DNA of 7,825 bases from NCBI GenBank assembly GCA_948760655.1, contig CAQBKK010000050.1, positions 1-7,825 of the forward strand, given 5' to 3'. The notes beneath the pieces were generated by a model. That model did not search any database and was not told where the DNA came from. It saw nothing but the letters and a program-made list of their open reading frames with translations. Numbering within the stretch: position 1 is the first letter of the stretch; each line of letters starts with the position of its first letter. This document shows positions 6,346-7,825 of the stretch, piece after piece. Source of the stretch: an uncultured Bacilli bacterium (GTDB taxonomy: Bacteria; Bacillota_I; Bacilli_A; RF39; UBA660). Position numbers and translations under genes: made by a program.

Positions 6346-7206
6346 ATGAAAAAAATACAAACTATATGTATATTAATAGGAATTGCTTTTTTAATTTCTG
6401 GTTGTGAAAACAAAGATACCACTGGATTAAATATATTAACAACTGTCTACCCAATAAGTTATATCACAGAACAAATTTATGAACCAGGAAAAATTACAAG
6501 TATGTATCCAGATGGTGCAGAAACTGAAAACTACCAACTAACAGAGAAACAAACAAAAGAATATAGTAAAGCCAATGAAGTATTTATATACAATGGATTA
6601 TCAAAAGAACAAACAACAGCTAAAAACTTAATTAACACAAACAGAAAGTTACATATAATCGATGTAGCTTATGGATTAAAACAAGAAAACGGAATAGAAG
6701 AATTATGGTTATCTCCAAACTATTATTTGATGCTTGCAACAACAATCAAAAACAATTTACAAAATTTAATTACAAATAAGTATACAACTGAAGAAATTGA
6801 AAATAAATATAAAGACTTAGAAGAAACACTGTCTTTAATGGATGCAGATTTAAGAACAATTGCTAAAAATGCACAAGATAAAAATAAACAGACTATCGTT
6901 GCTTCTTCTAATATGTTTAAATACTTAAACAACTATGGTTTTAATATAATTAGTCTAGAAGAAAATCAAAATGCGCAAAATAGTATTAAAAATAATTTTC
7001 AAAATAAAAATTATACAACCATCTTAATAAAAGATACAGAAGAAAAATCAGAATTTATCGCTTCTCTTGAAAAAGAATATGGTGCAAAAGTCATTACTGT
7101 AAATACTATGACTACTCTAACACCAGAAGAAAAAGCAAACAATGAAAATTACTTAACCATTATGAATAATTATTTAGATAATTTAAAAAATGCTGTATTA
7201 GATTAG
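6346..7206 (+). CDS. Lipoprotein resembling Zn/Mn ABC transporter substrate-binding protein (TroA/ZnuA family), metal ligands lost
   Basis: A 286-residue secreted lipoprotein. Signal peptide residues 1-19 end in the lipobox ISGC with Cys20. The rest aligns by eye with the cluster A-I metal-binding proteins (AdcA, ZnuA, TroA): LNILTTVYPISYITEQI at 28-44, ANEVFIYNG at 76-84, LWLSP at 120-124, FKYLNNYGF at 191-199, and a C-terminal region like the ends of AdcA-type proteins. In those proteins metal is held by a His in a PHEY motif, a His in DPHVWL and a His in a QHAAF-like motif. Here the aligned positions read ENY (Glu61), EELWL (Glu119) and SSNMF (Ser188), and there is no His-rich loop. The start is ATG 6346, not an earlier in-frame codon at 6304 inside yidD, because AAAGGAG (6333-6339) and the lipobox fit it. 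No permease or ATPase gene is adjacent. It may bind something else or nothing. Confidence 0.8.
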   Translation: MKKIQTICILIGIAFLISGCENKDTTGLNILTTVYPISYITEQIYEPGKITSMYPDGAETENYQLTEKQTKEYSKANEVFIYNGLSKEQTTAKNLINTNRKLHIIDVAYGLKQENGIEELWLSPNYYLMLATTIKNNLQNLITNKYTTEEIENKYKDLEETLSLMDADLRTIAKNAQDKNKQTIVASSNMFKYLNNYGFNIISLEENQNAQNSIKNNFQNKNYTTILIKDTEEKSEFIASLEKEYGAKVITVNTMTTLTPEEKANNENYLTIMNNYLDNLKNAVLD

Positions 7207-7230
7207 GAATCTTTAAGGATTCCTTTTTTT
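7205..7230 (+). terminator. Terminator of the yidD-lipoprotein unit
   Basis: A perfect 7-bp stem AGGAATC (7205-7211) / GATTCCT (7218-7224) with a 6-nt loop is followed by seven T (7224-7230). The stem starts inside the TAG stop codon. Confidence 0.85.
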
Positions 7231-7244
7231 GACAAAATTAAGGA

Positions 7245-7273
7245 TTGACTAACAATCTATTTTATTATAAAAT
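7245..7273 (+). promoter_or_regulatory. Promoter of the tRNA-Ser gene
   Basis: TTGACT (7245-7250, 5 of 6) and TAAAAT (7268-7273, 5 of 6) are 17 bp apart. The expected start near 7280 gives a short 5' leader to be trimmed by RNase P. Confidence 0.75.
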
Positions 7274-7290
7274 GTAAACGTAAGTCTTAT

Positions 7291-7381
7291 GGAGCAGTAC
7301 TCAAGAGGCTGAAGAGGTGCCCCTGCTAAGGGTATAGGTCGGGTAACTGGCGCGAGAGTTCAAATCTCTCCTGCTCCGCCA
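7291..7381 (+). tRNA. tRNA-Ser, anticodon GCU
   Basis: A 91-nt type II tRNA with all arms readable. Acceptor GGAGCAG (7291-7297) pairs with CTGCTCC (7371-7377), then discriminator G and an encoded CCA (7379-7381). The D stem is CTC/GAG (7300-7302, 7314-7316). The anticodon stem is 7318-7322 with 7330-7334 and the loop CTGCTAA (7323-7329) gives anticodon GCT, reading AGC and AGU. A long variable arm (about 7335-7353) and the G discriminator are serine features. The T stem GAGAG/CTCTC (7354-7358, 7366-7370) encloses TTCAAAT. It is a single gene with its own promoter and terminator. Confidence 0.97.
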
Positions 7382-7391
7382 TAAAGATTTT

Positions 7392-7425
7392 AAAAAAGTT
7401 TTGAATTTTAGTTCAAAACTTTTTT
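7392..7425. terminator. Bidirectional terminator between tRNA-Ser and the convergent membrane protein gene
   Basis: A stem AGTTTTGAA (7397-7405) / TTCAAAACT (7412-7420) has a 6-nt loop and can extend with five A-T pairs. It has T runs on both strands (7420-7425 plus; 7397 down to 7392 minus), so it can serve both the tRNA and the gene ending at 7425. Confidence 0.8.
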
Positions 7426-7721
7426 CATTTCTCTTTCTTAATAGCAAATTGATTCAAAACTTTCTTCCGCAAACGATAAGACATAAATAAAAAGAAAATA
7501 GAAATAACTAATAAGGGAACAATAATCATATAATCACTCCACTCTATTGTTTTAAATTCATAAACAAACAAAAAAATAGTATATAAAATTCCTAGAACAC
7601 CAATAATATTTAAACGTAAAAGACGAATCATCATTTTCTTACCAGTCTCCGTTTGTTTATAAACTTCTACTATTTTTTTCTTTTCTTTCTTACTCATTTT
7701 TTCATATTTTGTCTTTAACAT
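7425..7721 (-). CDS. Hypothetical small membrane protein with two helices
   Basis: I do not recognise this 98-residue protein. A strongly basic N-terminus (Lys-rich to about residue 36) precedes two hydrophobic segments, about 39-54 and 66-83, joined by a short acidic linker (EFKTIEWSD). The tail RLRKKVLNQFAIKKEK is basic, which by the positive-inside rule suggests both ends are cytoplasmic. I chose ATG 7721 over GTG 7730 because AGGTGG (7727-7732) lies 5 nt before the ATG and would overlap the GTG. The gene ends in TGA, supporting the standard bacterial code. It is convergent with tRNA-Ser and shares its terminator. Confidence 0.75.
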   Translation of the reverse strand: MLKTKYEKMSKKEKKKIVEVYKQTETGKKMMIRLLRLNIIGVLGILYTIFLFVYEFKTIEWSDYMIIVPLLVISIFFLFMSYRLRKKVLNQFAIKKEK

Positions 7722-7748
7722 AAATACCACCTATTTCTAATTACAACT

Positions 7749-7757
7749 ATCATATCA
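7749..7757 (-). promoter_or_regulatory. Extended -10 promoter of the small membrane protein gene
   Basis: On the minus strand TGA-TATGAT (TATGAT at 7749-7754) lies about 27 nt upstream of the ATG. A TTCACC at 7774-7779 is a partial -35 but at 19 bp, so the extended -10 carries the call. A second, overlapping TATGAT is at 7754-7759. Confidence 0.45.
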
Positions 7758-7779
7758 TAAATTATAAAAAAATGGTGAA

Positions 7780-7825
7780 TTTTGATTAGGATATCCCGAA
7801 TGGAAATCCCGTTTTGCAAATAGGT
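7780..7825. other. Unassigned right edge, locally richer in GC
   Basis: This stretch contains the palindrome GGATATCC (7789-7796) and two copies of TCCCG (7794-7798 and 7807-7811). On the minus strand all three frames are open into the window: one stops at about 7788, one at about 7756, and one continues to about 7718. A gene tail entering from the right is possible but cannot be shown from 46 bases. Confidence 0.25.

Noticed and set aside
7722..7730. GTG start at 7730 for the small membrane protein
   Set aside because: The ribosome binding site AGGTGG (7727-7732) overlaps this GTG and is correctly spaced for ATG 7721.
1..7825. Mycoplasma genetic code (TGA as Trp)
   Set aside because: TGA closes genes at 1963 and 7425, and Trp residues in smc, the SEDS gene and the small protein use TGG.
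1..7825. CRISPR array, insertion sequence, phage or defence genes
   Set aside because: No spaced repeats, transposase, integrase or terminal inverted repeats were seen; the content is housekeeping.

Overview
The window looks like chromosomal DNA from a low-GC Firmicutes relative near the Bacilli/Erysipelotrichia/Mollicutes-like lineages. It is strongly AT-rich, has AGGAGG-type ribosome binding sites, and shows TTGACA/TATAAT promoters and hairpin plus T-run terminators. TAA, TAG and TGA all act as stops (TGA ends the genes at 1963 and 7425) and Trp is TGG, so the mycoplasma code is not used. A SEDS-family wall-synthesis gene argues for a cell wall, yet SMC is short (980 residues), near the size I remember for mycoplasma SMC. 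The genus cannot be named from this.

Layout. 1-489 (-): start of a FtsW/RodA/SpoVE-type gene, cut by the window edge. 620-823 (+): a tiny Gly/Tyr/Asn-rich one-helix protein resembling the Bacillus YjcZ family, with its own terminator. 889-1440 (+): peptide deformylase with an altered motif I. 1556-1828 (-): 90-residue orphan, convergent with def. 6025 down to 1963 (-): a tight rnc-smc-ORF operon. Its third member is split by an in-frame TAG after 16 codons. ftsY, the usual next gene in Bacillus, is absent. 6126-7206 (+): yidD followed at once by a lipoprotein that looks like a zinc/manganese ABC substrate-binding protein but lacks the recognisable metal-binding histidines. 7291-7381 (+): tRNA-Ser(GCU) with a good promoter and a bidirectional terminator. 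7425-7721 (-): small two-helix membrane protein. 7733-7825: promoter region and an unassigned edge.

Most genes are core housekeeping: septal or lateral wall synthesis, N-terminal maturation, RNA processing, chromosome condensation, membrane protein insertion and translation. There is no phage, transposon, CRISPR array or obvious defence system. The points most worth a second look are the TAG-interrupted ORF behind smc and the substrate-binding lipoprotein that has lost its metal ligands. No gene-free stretch exceeds 300 bases.
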